Shown in pieces: positions 49,965 to 58,900 of a stretch of DNA of 64,000 nucleotides. Location: NCBI GenBank assembly GCA_905221605.1, contig CAJNDS010000255.1, positions 7,501-71,500 on the forward strand. Reading direction: 5' to 3'. Under the pieces are notes generated by a model, which worked only from the letters and a program-made list of their open reading frames with translations, was not told the DNA's origin and searched no databases. Made by a program: the position numbers and the translations under genes. The stretch's first letter is position 1, and every line of letters starts with the position of its first letter. Source of the DNA: Symbiodinium natans. Its lineage: Eukaryota > Sar > Dinophyceae > Suessiales > Symbiodiniaceae.

Positions 49965-50480
49965 CCCACAGGTAGCAAGAGTAGCGGGGGGGGGGGCTAG
50001 GAAGGTAGCAACAGTAGCGGGGGGGGTCTTTGGGGGGCCCCAGAAAAGGCCAGGTAGCGGCTCTCTGGCAGGAAGGCTCCAGGGTCGCAAAAGTAGCGGG
50101 GGCTCTGTGGGCCCAGGAGGGGTCAGGTAGCGGGGGGCCAGGAGAGGCCAGGTCGCAAAGGTCAAGCCAGGGACCCCTTACCCTCCCCATGAGAAACCCT
50201 TCACTGCCCCTCCTAAACCCTTATTGCTCCTCAACCCTTACCAGGACCCCCTTGCACTGCTCCTCAACCTTCACCAGGACCTAAAGGCTTTTCACTGCTT
50301 AGAAGCCCTTCATTGCTGGGACCCCCCTTAAGGCCCTGCAACCAGGGTCCCTTGGCAACCCCCCCTTTTTGGGGTCGAGCGGGTGGCTGCAGGGGGTGCG
50401 TGCCAAGCGAAAGTCGCGGGGGCTCTACGGAGCCAGGAGGGGGGCGCGGAGGTAGCAAAAGTAGCGAAAGTAGCGGGCGC
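49965..50480. repeat. GTAGC-rich sequence complementary to the preceding array
   Basis: Repeated AAAGTAGCGGGGG and GGTAGC words occur at 49975-50160 and 50453-50490. These are the inverse complement of the GCTACTTCC array, separated by a CCCTTCACTGC/CCTCAACCCTTACCAGGACC repeat at 50170-50310. Confidence 0.7.
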
Positions 50481-50788
50481 CCGCGGGGGGTAGCATCCTC
50501 AACGTGGTCGTCCCACTTGCCCAACAACAACAGCAAAAAGGTATGTAGGGTTCCCTTCTCAATCCTGTGCTTTCGGTGCTATACTCGCTCTTTGCGCGCA
50601 CTCGAGCTCTAGGCCAGCATCCTGTATCCTGTCACAACAATCAACAAGTCTGCTTCTTTTTCAATCCGACACGCTCTGCATAGTGACATAATCTAATCTT
50701 TTGCGGTGAAACATGACAGCAAATCCATAGCGAAGGGTGGGAATGGCCTGGAAAACTTGAAACTCCGAAGCACTCAAGATGGCACAGC
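50481..50788. other. Unique segment downstream of the PARP-like gene
   Basis: About 300 bases, probably 3' flank. No feature seen. Confidence 0.3.
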
Positions 50789-52230
50789 TCATTCCCGTTT
50801 GTAGGCTATGACATACTCAACGTAGCAATGGGAGTTGTCATATACCACAAATTCTCGAAAACGCTTGGCGCGCTTGCCCTTCTCCAGCACAAGCGAGTGG
50901 AATCTCACCCCTGGACTGGATCCTGGAACGAGTGCAAGCTCACGCATCTCTGGACTGTGGAAGATGTTTTGGTCCACCGAGCCCATCACTTTCTCACCAT
51001 CATCAGTGTGAGCACACCATCCAAGAGCAGCGCGAACAACCAAGCAATAGAAGATGTCTTCCTCTGGGTGCTTCTCCACAGTGGCTGCTGTGGAATCTCC
51101 CCTTGCCGGAAAAAGAAGCTTGTGTAGTTCTCCGAGATCAGAGATACTGGTGCCTGAATCTGGAGTGGTATATTGATCCACTTTTGCTGCCGCTTCACTG
51201 CCAAGCATGCCATGCAATCTTGCAAGGCGGACGTTGAGGCCCTGAGCCAAGATACCATGAAGGTTTTCGGGCTTCGTTCCACATAAGAGATACACCTCAT
51301 TGGCGCGTTGGGAGCACTGCCCTGGCAGCGCACTGGCCCCTGGTAGTTGAACCCCGGGCGGCACACACACTAGCCCTTGATTCGACAACGTGTCCACATC
51401 ATTCGCAATAGCTTCACGCTTTGCTGCATAGCTGCTCCAAATGTCAGGGTGTTCCACTCTCCATGCAGTGTGAAAGGTGAGAGTTGAATACTTGCGATGA
51501 TAAGTTCCCCTTCCGGAAACAACGTCGTATCCAACATCAAGGTCCGTCTTATTCGTGACATGGAGCATCTTCGAAAGGTGCTTGCAAGTCTCTTGCTCTG
51601 GCTTCACAAGTCGAAATCCGCTTGCTGGCCTCGCAGCATCAAACCAGTAGGAGGGTACGCCTGTGCTGTCAGGGTGGACATAGACAGGCGGAGCCGGGGT
51701 TTGCCTGCGCGGGCTGCGCGTTGCTATACATAAACAGATAGCTCCTACACTGCCAGCCGTGAGCAGTACTGCAAGGACAAGGACTCCAATGAAAGGCATG
51801 GAGCCATCAGCAAGAAACCCACCACTACTGTCGTTGGAGCTGCTGGAGTTGACAGCAATGTTGGCTATGTTGCCCTGGCTCGCAGTCGATGACACACCAC
51901 GAAGTGTCGTGGTCACAGCCGAACTTCCCAGTGAGCTGTGGGCAGTGGTGGTGAGGCTCGAACTGGAATCAGCAAGAAACCCACCACTACTGTCGTTGGA
52001 GCTGCTGGAGTTGACAGCAACGTTGGCTATGTTGCCCTGGCTCGCAGTCGATGACACACCACGAAGTGTCGTGGTCACAGCCGAACTTCCCAGTGAGCTG
52101 TGGGCGGTGGTGGCGAGGCTCGAACTGGAATGAGCAGCTTGGGACACTGACAAAGCAGAAGGAGCGCTGCTGGTAGTGCGCGTGTCTGTGGAAACTGCGC
52201 TGCGGCTGCTGATACTTGGCTGGAGGAAAA
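50789..52230 (-). CDS. Membrane-anchored PARP-catalytic-like protein (C-terminal part)
   Basis: The frame is open from about 52230 through 52153 to the stop at 50789. A Ser/Thr-rich stalk contains two 54-residue tandem copies, followed by a membrane segment (MPFIGVLVLAVLLTAGSVGAICLC) and basic residues (TRSPRRQ), suggesting a cytosolic tail. The tail includes VYLLCGTKPENLHGILAQGLNVRL (about 51240-51310), corresponding to the HGT-region strand and helix of PARP catalytic folds, and ends with REFVVYDNSHCYVEYVIAYK (50796-50860), corresponding to the ReFvVyd-QcyPeYlI-Y end of PARPs. The His of HGT is replaced by Cys (LCGT). The FHSLVLE stretch fits the conserved strand before the REFVVYD end. NAD-dependent ADP-ribosylation is therefore only a prediction. 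Probably the same gene as the ORF at 52075-53664. Confidence 0.65.
51806..52129 (-). repeat. Tandem duplication of 162 bp in the stalk of the PARP-like gene
   Basis: Copies at 51806-51967 and 51968-52129 differ at only a handful of positions and encode two 54-residue Ser/Thr-rich units, keeping the frame. The near identity suggests a recent duplication or ongoing homogenisation. Confidence 0.95.
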
Positions 52231-53664
52231 TGTCGACGATTGCGTAGTTGTCACTGTTGTGGAGGAGAACGTCGATGATGGCGACGTAGTGCTGGAAGAA
52301 AACCTTGATGTTGACCTAGTAGTTGTCGCGAGGCACTCTGCACCTGAGGAATACAGGCTCTGCAAGCTGCTGGATAGGATATTGAGCTCCGGGTTGCCGC
52401 TTACAATAACATCAGCCATTCTCTCTGCATGGATGGCGATATAGCCATCAGCAAGCTCAGCCTGACACCCAAAGCTGAGTCCACCAGCAGCTGCAGCTGC
52501 AGATATTGAGCCGCTCCCTGATAATGATGTGGTCATCAAAAGCACTGACCCCCCACTGCTCTCTGCGTTTACGCAATTTTCCCGGCACCGGCAGGTTACA
52601 GTACCAGAAACATAGTAAGTTCCCGCACATCCCGACGCAGAGCAATCATTGACAAGAACACCTCGCGCAGAGACTTCTCCCAAAAGCAATGTAGTTGCAC
52701 ATGCTTCAAGCAAGATACGACCTCCACCCATGCTCGTCGCCAACTTCTGGCCGCAACAACTGCTCCAGCAATAGCAGTAACTACCACCACTGCACCAACC
52801 TCTTGTCCCTTGACAGACATTTCCACTCCCAAATACATTTGGGAATTGCACATCAGTGGGTACATTCGCTGCAGTGTGTGAGCTGCCAAGGCCATCAGCA
52901 TTCACATGGCCACTGCTGCCAACAGTCAATGATAGCATCGCACTGATGTGGATGTCACCACCTTGGAGCAATCCTTCAACAAAGATGTCACTCGCAACAA
53001 TCTCCACCTTGCACTTCGAAGCTGTACACTTGGCCTGGGACCCAGCATTGAGAAGCAGCGTCGCACAATGCAGTGTGAGCGAACCTGCCTCAAGGTGACC
53101 GTAGATTTCGACATCACTGGTGTTCGCGCTCACGCGAAGACCATTTCCCAGGATCAAGGAAGCAGTTGGCGCAACAGCAAGTGGGGAACTTGAACCTGTC
53201 CCGCCTTCGATCAATGCAGAAAATGCAAAGATTTGAGCACCTTCCTGGATTTCAACAGTGGCGTTGGACAGATTGCAAGCTGACAATCCAACCCTTGCAT
53301 CTGTGCCTGCGCGCCAGGCTCTCACATCAAGAGTGCCATCACACCGAGACACTGTGAAGGCCGACTGGCTGCCGAACTCATAGCGCATGGATTCCTCTGC
53401 CGTGATGTTGAACAGTCCCGTTTGCACGGTTGCCCCGCTTTCTACTTGAAAGTACGCAGCTCCTGAGTGAAGCTCCGACAAAGTCAGGGCGCTTCTGGCG
53501 CCGATGATGTAGGTACTGCAGCCCGCGATGTCCAAAACATCAGTGGTGCAGATTGTGTCTTCTGGTATCCTGCAATCCTGGAGAAGGAGAACGCCAAGGG
53601 GGCATTGACAAGCCGCAAAAACAAAGGAAGTTGCCCAAACAGCACACTGAAGAGGGAGCTGCAT
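52075..53664 (-). CDS. Secreted ectodomain-like N-terminal part of the PARP-like gene
   Basis: The ATG at 53664 (MQLPLQCAVWATSFVFAACQC) starts a typical signal peptide; a longer open frame to 53793 begins without ATG. About 480 residues follow, with Cys pairs and repeating Gly/Val/Leu strand phrases (VEIQEGAQIFAFSALIEGG, LSLTVGSSGHVNADGLG) reminiscent of beta-helix or adhesin-like ectodomains, then a Thr/Ser-rich segment (TTTRSTSRFSSSTTSPSS). This frame stops at 52075. The PARP-like frame, offset by one base, continues the same Ser/Thr-rich style from about 52230, so one gene with a frameshift (mutation, sequence error or undetected intron) is the likely reading. The first 116 nt lie inside the large inverted repeat, so a second 5' end exists at 63885. 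Confidence 0.6.
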   Translation of the reverse strand: MQLPLQCAVWATSFVFAACQCPLGVLLLQDCRIPEDTICTTDVLDIAGCSTYIIGARSALTLSELHSGAAYFQVESGATVQTGLFNITAEESMRYEFGSQSAFTVSRCDGTLDVRAWRAGTDARVGLSACNLSNATVEIQEGAQIFAFSALIEGGTGSSSPLAVAPTASLILGNGLRVSANTSDVEIYGHLEAGSLTLHCATLLLNAGSQAKCTASKCKVEIVASDIFVEGLLQGGDIHISAMLSLTVGSSGHVNADGLGSSHTAANVPTDVQFPNVFGSGNVCQGTRGWCSGGSYCYCWSSCCGQKLATSMGGGRILLEACATTLLLGEVSARGVLVNDCSASGCAGTYYVSGTVTCRCRENCVNAESSGGSVLLMTTSLSGSGSISAAAAAGGLSFGCQAELADGYIAIHAERMADVIVSGNPELNILSSSLQSLYSSGAECLATTTRSTSRFSSSTTSPSSTFSSTTVTTTQSSTFSSSQVSAAAAQFPQTRALPAALLLLCQCPKLLIPVRASPPPPTAHWEVRL

Positions 53665-53815
53665 CTTTGATGATTGGCTCAAACTCTTGCGGCAAATTTC
53701 GATACAACAAACTGTCAGAGCCACAGAATGGCTATGGACCACACTGTGAATGGAGACACTTGAGTTCGTGATGAAACGCTTCCCATGTGGCACAAGAGTA
53801 AATAAACACCGACGG

Positions 53816-53868
53816 CCTTCCTTCCTTCCTTCCTTCCTTCATTCCTTTCCTTCCTTCCTTCCTTCCTC
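53816..53868 (+). repeat. (CTTC)n microsatellite, left arm
   Basis: TTCC tetramers with one ATTCC interruption, mirrored at 63680-63733. Confidence 0.93.
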
Positions 53869-54113
53869 GCCTTACCTCCCTACTTGCTCAGTATCATAAT
53901 ACTTCCGTCTTTCCTTCTTCCCTTTCTTACTCACTCGCTTGCTCGCTCCCTCGCTGTCTGCTGTCTTGCTAGCCTGCGTGCTGCATGGTCACCCTGTGGG
54001 CAGCACCAGTATGCACTACTTTGCGATCCTAGCGCCTTCTCCGCTGCGTATTCCCTAGTGTCTGCTACTGTATTCGAAAAGCAACATATTGCGGGTTCGG
54101 GACAGGTAGCAAA

Positions 54114-54374
54114 ATGAGACGTGTTGAGTTTGCAACCCTTTATCTTCAAGAACTTGTCTACCAACAGTCCGTCAAAGTCAGCAAAATCCCTGGGAAGATC
54201 AATCCAGCCAATAGTTTGACGAAGCACTTGAATGCCACGTTGAAAGAGCAATGTTTGGAAGGCTTGGGCATGGATATGAGCTGCTCAGACTTGCGCATGC
54301 TGTTATGCAGGATGCTGCGCAGAGTGAGCTTGTGGCAAGTCTTGTGTCCAAACACGAGCAAAAGCAAAAACTGA
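54114..54374 (+). pseudogene. Copia RNase H C-terminal fragment, left arm
   Basis: MRRVEFATLYLQELVYQQ followed by KIPGKINPANSLTKHL matches the closing segment of Copia RNase H (K-H-E-R-Y-x2-E plus the P-x2-NPAD-TK region). Only about 45 recognisable residues remain. The rest of pol is absent, so this is a truncated 3' end of an element, different from the one at 44-47 kb. It is duplicated on the opposite strand in the right arm. Confidence 0.6.
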
Positions 54375-54533
54375 CACGTTGGAAACTAAACTTTGCCGTA
54401 GTCATGAATGCAGTGCAAATTTGTGCCGCGCAAATGTGATACTCACACCCAGAAGTGCCAGCATTCTCTCGCAGGCTCAGGCGTTTGAGGGGCATTGGTT
54501 CAGGCTTGAAGCTTTGAAAACAAGAGAAACAAA

Positions 54534-54960
54534 TCAATCGGGGGCGCTGAGCTTGCAATGTTTTCGGCTATCCTTTTCACTTGTTTTGTTTGATGGAGGC
54601 TGCTTGATGACGGGCGAGGCGGCGAGCTGCACTGCCTCGGTGCCGAACCTGCCGCCAGTCTTGATGCCGACCACAACTAACCGACAGCGAAACCGACAGC
54701 GGCGGACGCGGTCCAGTTCGGGGTACGTCTGGAAACGTTTGCGCCGCGCCGCGGCAGTGACCGGGTGGGGTTCGCCGCGTCTCGTAAGAGGGGAGACAAT
54801 GGTGGCACCAAGCGCAAGTTGGGAGCCGTGCCCACAGGGCAGGCCGTTCGCGACGACCTCGATGCGCTGCTCGTCTGTATGTCGCTTCACGTGTCACGCG
54901 ACCCTGACGCCAGCTTCGCGGCAGGCTCGCGCAAGGGCATGCTCTGGGGGCGGGCTCTCA
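54534..54960 (-). pseudogene. Dinoflagellate retroelement fragment with in-frame TGA, left arm
   Basis: The minus frame reads ARACREAGVRVA, then TGA, then, in the same frame, RIEVVANGLPCGHGSQLALG, TIVSPLTRRGEP, TYPELDRVRRCRFRCRLVVV and GIKTGGRFGTEAVQL. The whole phrase, uninterrupted, is one I recall as very common downstream of RTs in dinoflagellate transcripts. The TGA interrupts it between residues that are normally continuous, so this is a degenerate copy. Upstream sequence in this frame is not recognisable. Confidence 0.55.
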
Positions 54961-56460
54961 CACGTTCGCACGCGAGCTTTGTGCTGGCGACTGCCAGCCC
55001 AGAAGCTAAGTCTGACTTCTCCGGACTTGCAATCTAAACCTGCGACACGGACGCCCCCAAACCAGGAACGCAATTGGCTTTTCCGACGTTCCCGCTTTGG
55101 ATTCCCAAATTGGCCTTTCAGACATGCCCGGTTTGGAGCCCCGCACCGGGACCCGATCCAACGGCCACCGACTTGAATACAACCAGAGTGTATCCAGCCG
55201 TTGCATGTGCTCAATTCGCCAACTCGCTCGATGATGTAACACAGCTCCTGGAAGAAGCGGTTGCCCGGGGCGGACCTGAGTTGGCCACGGCGGCGGCCCG
55301 GTTGTTGGAAGAGCGAAGCATCTCGCGTAAAGCTGGAGATGCAGTTAAGGCGCGAATGCAAAACCGCAATTCCAAAGGCGTCCGAAAGCTCTCGAGCAGG
55401 AGAACGTCGACGATGCAATGTTGCAAGTATAAAATTTGCCATTGAGCTGCACGGCCTTGCCCCGGGAGCGGTCCTAGTGAATTCCGCAATCTACAAGGTT
55501 TCGGTCAGAGCTAGGTGACCGCGACCGCCACTCAGCTGGCGCAGGCCCGTGCCCCCGCTGACATTTTACAAGTCTCACGGTCCTGCGCAAGACATGGCAG
55601 TTTGCAAAGTGTTGCGACAGGTCACGTTTTATTTCGCCGGCTTGTTTTTCGCACTGTGATAACCGATCGCGCCTACCAAAACAGCACTTGCACGAGCGCT
55701 CTGAAATTGCGGTCAAGAAACCAAAGACCCGCCGGACACGTCGGTCAACCGGAGCTCGAGGGAAGAAGCCAGCAGAGGCGAGGGGCCCGAGTTCTTCCAG
55801 GCTGAAGAAAGGCAGGGGATAGGCACTACGTTTCTACCCTGGCAAAAACCCACGCAGCCCTACTAGACTCTTTCAAAACGCTCAGCACTCCTACCTGCAC
55901 TCCTACTCGCAAAAGCCCAGACACGCGTGACCACGGCTACGGCCAGAACGCCCACAAAACACTCCAAAACAAATAGCACAAACCAACAACATGGACCAGC
56001 AGCTGAGGGCCGCGCGAACCAAGACAAGAACGAACTAAGGGCGGCGATGTTGAAAATCATGGCTTCTACAGCCATCTTCCCACTCTACAAAACAAAACAC
56101 TCACGGTCTAACTTTTCCTGCTCTCGCACTGCGGGCGGTGCTTAAGCCAAGCCTTGATGCAATGACTTTGTCATGCTGTTCTCATGCATTCATGCTTGAC
56201 TGTTCATGCTCCTACTTGGGATGCTCATGCACTATGTGACAATCGAACACCCCGCCTCAGAAAGTTCTTGCGGGTTTCGTGTTCTTCAAACTCGAAAAGT
56301 CGAAAGGGCTTTCTGTAGAGTACTTGAAACTGCCAGGGACTTTCGTCTCCATATCTCTTTTGGTCTTTTACCTGGCTGTACTTCTGCCCTTGGTTCTTGG
56401 ATCGGAAAAACTGTACATGATCCTTTCTCGAAACTTTTGTACAACTACATGTTCTTCTCT
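54961..56460. other. Left-arm segment without a supported gene
   Basis: Several 70-180 codon ORFs are open on both strands, but none has a motif or an exon chain. The same content is mirrored at 61085-62590. Confidence 0.35.
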
Positions 56461-56464
56461 ACTT

Positions 56465-56659
56465 CTAGTTAGGCTCAGCATATGAGCTCTTTGCCTCCAG
56501 GCCCGTAGGAGGGATTTCTCGCTCCTTACTTAGCCTACTGGAGCTTTTCTTGTTTCGGGCATCTTGTTTCTTTTCTTGGCTCTTCAGGCTTCTTGGCTCT
56601 TCTGCCGCCTTGTAACCTTTCCTAAGCCTTCTTATCCTGTGTGAAACTTCTTGAAACAA
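56465..56659 (-). CDS. Small basic ORF downstream of coiled-coil gene, left arm
   Basis: A 64-codon, Lys/Arg/Ser-rich frame on the same strand as the coiled-coil gene. No motif. It may be a small protein or 3' UTR; low support. Confidence 0.2.
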   Translation of the reverse strand: MFQEVSHRIRRLRKGYKAAEEPRSLKSQEKKQDARNKKSSSRLSKEREIPPTGLEAKSSYAEPN

Positions 56660-56843
56660 TTACTGGACTTCTCTAGACATATTGGAGTTCTAGATTGACC
56701 AGTTCTTGAATCTCCTCCGCTGATATCGCCCACCGGAAAACGAATTCTCTCTGTACTGAGTCTTCAAGTCTTATGTGATTCTCTTGCTATGTACAAAATG
56801 TACAATGCTCTCACTGCTTGACCTTCACGATGCTTCCTTCTCT

Positions 56844-57470
56844 TCACTGTGTCTGCTGAAACCAAGTCTCGTGGTAGTTGCCATACTGGTCATACCAACC
56901 TTCTTGCCATTGCTGGTCGTTCCAGCTCTGGTCTTGCTGCCATCCCCAGCCTTTGCCAGGGCTCGCCTTCTTCGCTTTGCCTTTCTTGCCGTACTGGGAC
57001 TGTTCTTGTTGTAGTCGTTCTTGAACAAGCTTCTCAACTCTCTTCTGGTCTTGCTCTTCTTGCCATCGTTCGACTTCCTTCTCGTTGTTAAGCCAAACGC
57101 TATGCTTCTTGTAGATGTCCACCACGGCGTTCCAGGTCTCACGTCCTTTCACAGGTGTGTTCTTCAATTCTGGGGCTCCCTTCTTATCTTCCCGGGCTGC
57201 TCTGTACTGCTGCGTCTTCTTGTTGAAGTGCCAAACGTACCCGAGGTTCGTGAATTCGGCTATGAACGGATTCCTACCTGGTCCACTGGGCTTCTCGTTC
57301 TCGTTCTCGTCTTCTTCTGCTTCTACTTCCGCTTCTCCTTCTTGGGCTCCTTGGACTTCTTGAGCTTCTTGGGGTGCTTCATGACCACTGCTTCCGGACG
57401 GTCCCTTTTCTTCTTCTTGAGGTTTTGGTTCTACTCCAATCTTGTCTGCATCCGGAATACCAAGCTTCAT
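56844..57470 (-). CDS. Second frame of coiled-coil gene (TAG-separated), left arm
   Basis: Mirror copy of the ORF at 60080-60706, identical in translation. See that entry for the description. It begins one codon after the TAG that ends the upstream coiled-coil ORF, in the same frame. Confidence 0.6.
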   Translation of the reverse strand: MKLGIPDADKIGVEPKPQEEEKGPSGSSGHEAPQEAQEVQGAQEGEAEVEAEEDENENEKPSGPGRNPFIAEFTNLGYVWHFNKKTQQYRAAREDKKGAPELKNTPVKGRETWNAVVDIYKKHSVWLNNEKEVERWQEEQDQKRVEKLVQERLQQEQSQYGKKGKAKKASPGKGWGWQQDQSWNDQQWQEGWYDQYGNYHETWFQQTQ

Positions 57471-57473
57471 CTC

Positions 57474-58649
57474 CTACTCGCCGAGCTTCCTGAGGTGGTA
57501 GTCGACCTTCTTGGTGCAGCGGTCGAAATTTTCTTTCGCTTCAAACTGGAGCTTCTTGACTTCACTCTCCAGCCATGCAATCGTCGCTTCATTCCTCTGA
57601 ATCTGTGCTCTCAGTTCTCTCTCTGCTTCTTTTAACTTCACCACTCTCTGATTGTGGTCGTCCTTCTGGAACTCATTCTCCTTGCGATACTCGCTCAATC
57701 TTTCTGATGCATACCTTGCCTTCTCTTGCTCAAACCATGCATCTCTCTCCACATAATGCTTCTCTCTGTCTTCGTTCTCCTTCTGCCATGCCTTCGCTTG
57801 TTCCATTCTCTCTTCAGCTTCTTTCTCCTGAGCCAATGCCTTGTCGACTTTCTCCTCTGCTTCTTTCTCTGCCTTCAAGACAACGCTCTCTCTCTTCTCT
57901 AGCTCTTCCTTCTTCTTCTCGAGCTCTTCCTTCTTCTTCTCGAGCTCAGACTCCTTCTTTTTCAACTCTTCAAACTTCTCCTTGAGCTTTTCTTTCCTAT
58001 CCAAGAGGCGCTTCTTGAACTCGTCGTCGGTGAGGTCGTCGGCTTCTTGTACCTTGGCTGAGGCGCTTGAACGGATCTTCTTCTTCTCTGTCTCCTCATC
58101 TTCAACTTCTTCTGGTTCATCTTCTTGCTTTTGAACACGCTTCCTTCTGCGACTCTGCACAGACTTCTTTCCTCTCTTCTTCATCTTGTCTTCGCTTGAC
58201 TCTTCACTTTCGCTCTCCTCTTTCTCTTTCTTCACAGGGATCTGCTGCCACACGTAGATCGCTGCAAACAACACCAAGACGATCACTAGGACAAACTCAG
58301 CGATGCTCATGCTGCTTTCTCCTACAGCTTCTGTCTTTTGTTCTTCACTTTGAGGTGCTTGAGCGGTCTCTGCTGCTGAGGCAAAAACAAACTGCACACA
58401 TGCATGACACGCAACTGCAAAACTTCTCATGCTGCTGCAAATCATGCTTCCCAAAACGGAAACTGCACGTGATTCTCTGCTGTCGCTCTCTTCCTGTATG
58501 ATCTTCGCTTCTGAACTGCATGCCATAGCTGACAATGCCAAAATAATACCTCTTTTGCTTCTGAAAACTTTCTCCAATCTTCTGACCATCTCTTCCTTCT
58601 CGAATTCTTCTTGTTCTTCTTGACCTATTCTTCCTGAGGGTCCTTTCAT
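57474..58649 (-). CDS. Membrane coiled-coil protein, left arm
   Basis: Mirror copy of the ORF at 58901-60076, identical in translation. See that entry for the description. The frame is open further toward the palindrome centre, up to 58766, where the two copies diverge inside the 45-bp spacer. Confidence 0.65.
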   Translation of the reverse strand: MKGPSGRIGQEEQEEFEKEEMVRRLEKVFRSKRGIILALSAMACSSEAKIIQEESDSRESRAVSVLGSMICSSMRSFAVACHACVQFVFASAAETAQAPQSEEQKTEAVGESSMSIAEFVLVIVLVLFAAIYVWQQIPVKKEKEESESEESSEDKMKKRGKKSVQSRRRKRVQKQEDEPEEVEDEETEKKKIRSSASAKVQEADDLTDDEFKKRLLDRKEKLKEKFEELKKKESELEKKKEELEKKKEELEKRESVVLKAEKEAEEKVDKALAQEKEAEERMEQAKAWQKENEDREKHYVERDAWFEQEKARYASERLSEYRKENEFQKDDHNQRVVKLKEAERELRAQIQRNEATIAWLESEVKKLQFEAKENFDRCTKKVDYHLRKLGE

Positions 58650-58752
58650 GCGTAGTCGGTGGAGTAAAAACTTCACGCGCTTTATCGCTACGCGAGAGCC
58701 CAATCCTATGCTACAAACACTGCAGGCACACCTTTCTTTTTGTAGCCGAAGC

Positions 58753-58797
58753 TGTGCGACTAGCACAAACTGAGGTCAGTCGGATCTTACCCCCCAC
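58753..58797. other. 45-bp centre of the large palindrome
   Basis: The only non-repeated sequence between the arms. It holds small inverted repeats of its own: TGTGC/GCACA around GACTA, and CTGA/TCAG. It is not the GA/CT-rich hairpin adapter used in one long-read chemistry, as far as I remember that sequence. Confidence 0.9.
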
Positions 58798-58900
58798 GCT
58801 TCGGCTACAAAAAGAAAGGTGTGCCTGCAGTGTTTGTAGCATAGGATTGGGCTCTCGCGTAGCGATAAAGCGCGTGAAGTTTTTACTCCACCGACTACGC

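Larger units (their letters stand above)
53549..58752. repeat. Left arm of the large inverted repeat
   Basis: Base p in this arm corresponds to 117550 minus p in the right arm near the centre, and to 117549 minus p beyond about 55930, where a four-A run faces a three-T run. Apart from that indel I saw only two substitutions (near 54538 and 55037) in the stretches compared. The outer boundary is not reached within the window, because the right arm is cut at 64000. Confidence 0.97.

Noticed and set aside
49144-50130. 328-codon plus ORF rich in RYFRYS and LLPLLP
   Set aside because: Runs through two minisatellites; adjacent frames give equally repetitive peptides.
54379-55176. 265-codon plus ORF in the left arm (and its mirror) as a gene
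   Set aside because: It is antisense to the recognisable retroelement fragment and has only low-information Arg/Ser-rich sequence.
58753-58797. Sequencing hairpin adapter at the palindrome centre
   Set aside because: The centre is not the expected GA/CT- and TTG-rich adapter sequence as I remember it; an artefact by other routes remains possible and is stated in the finding.
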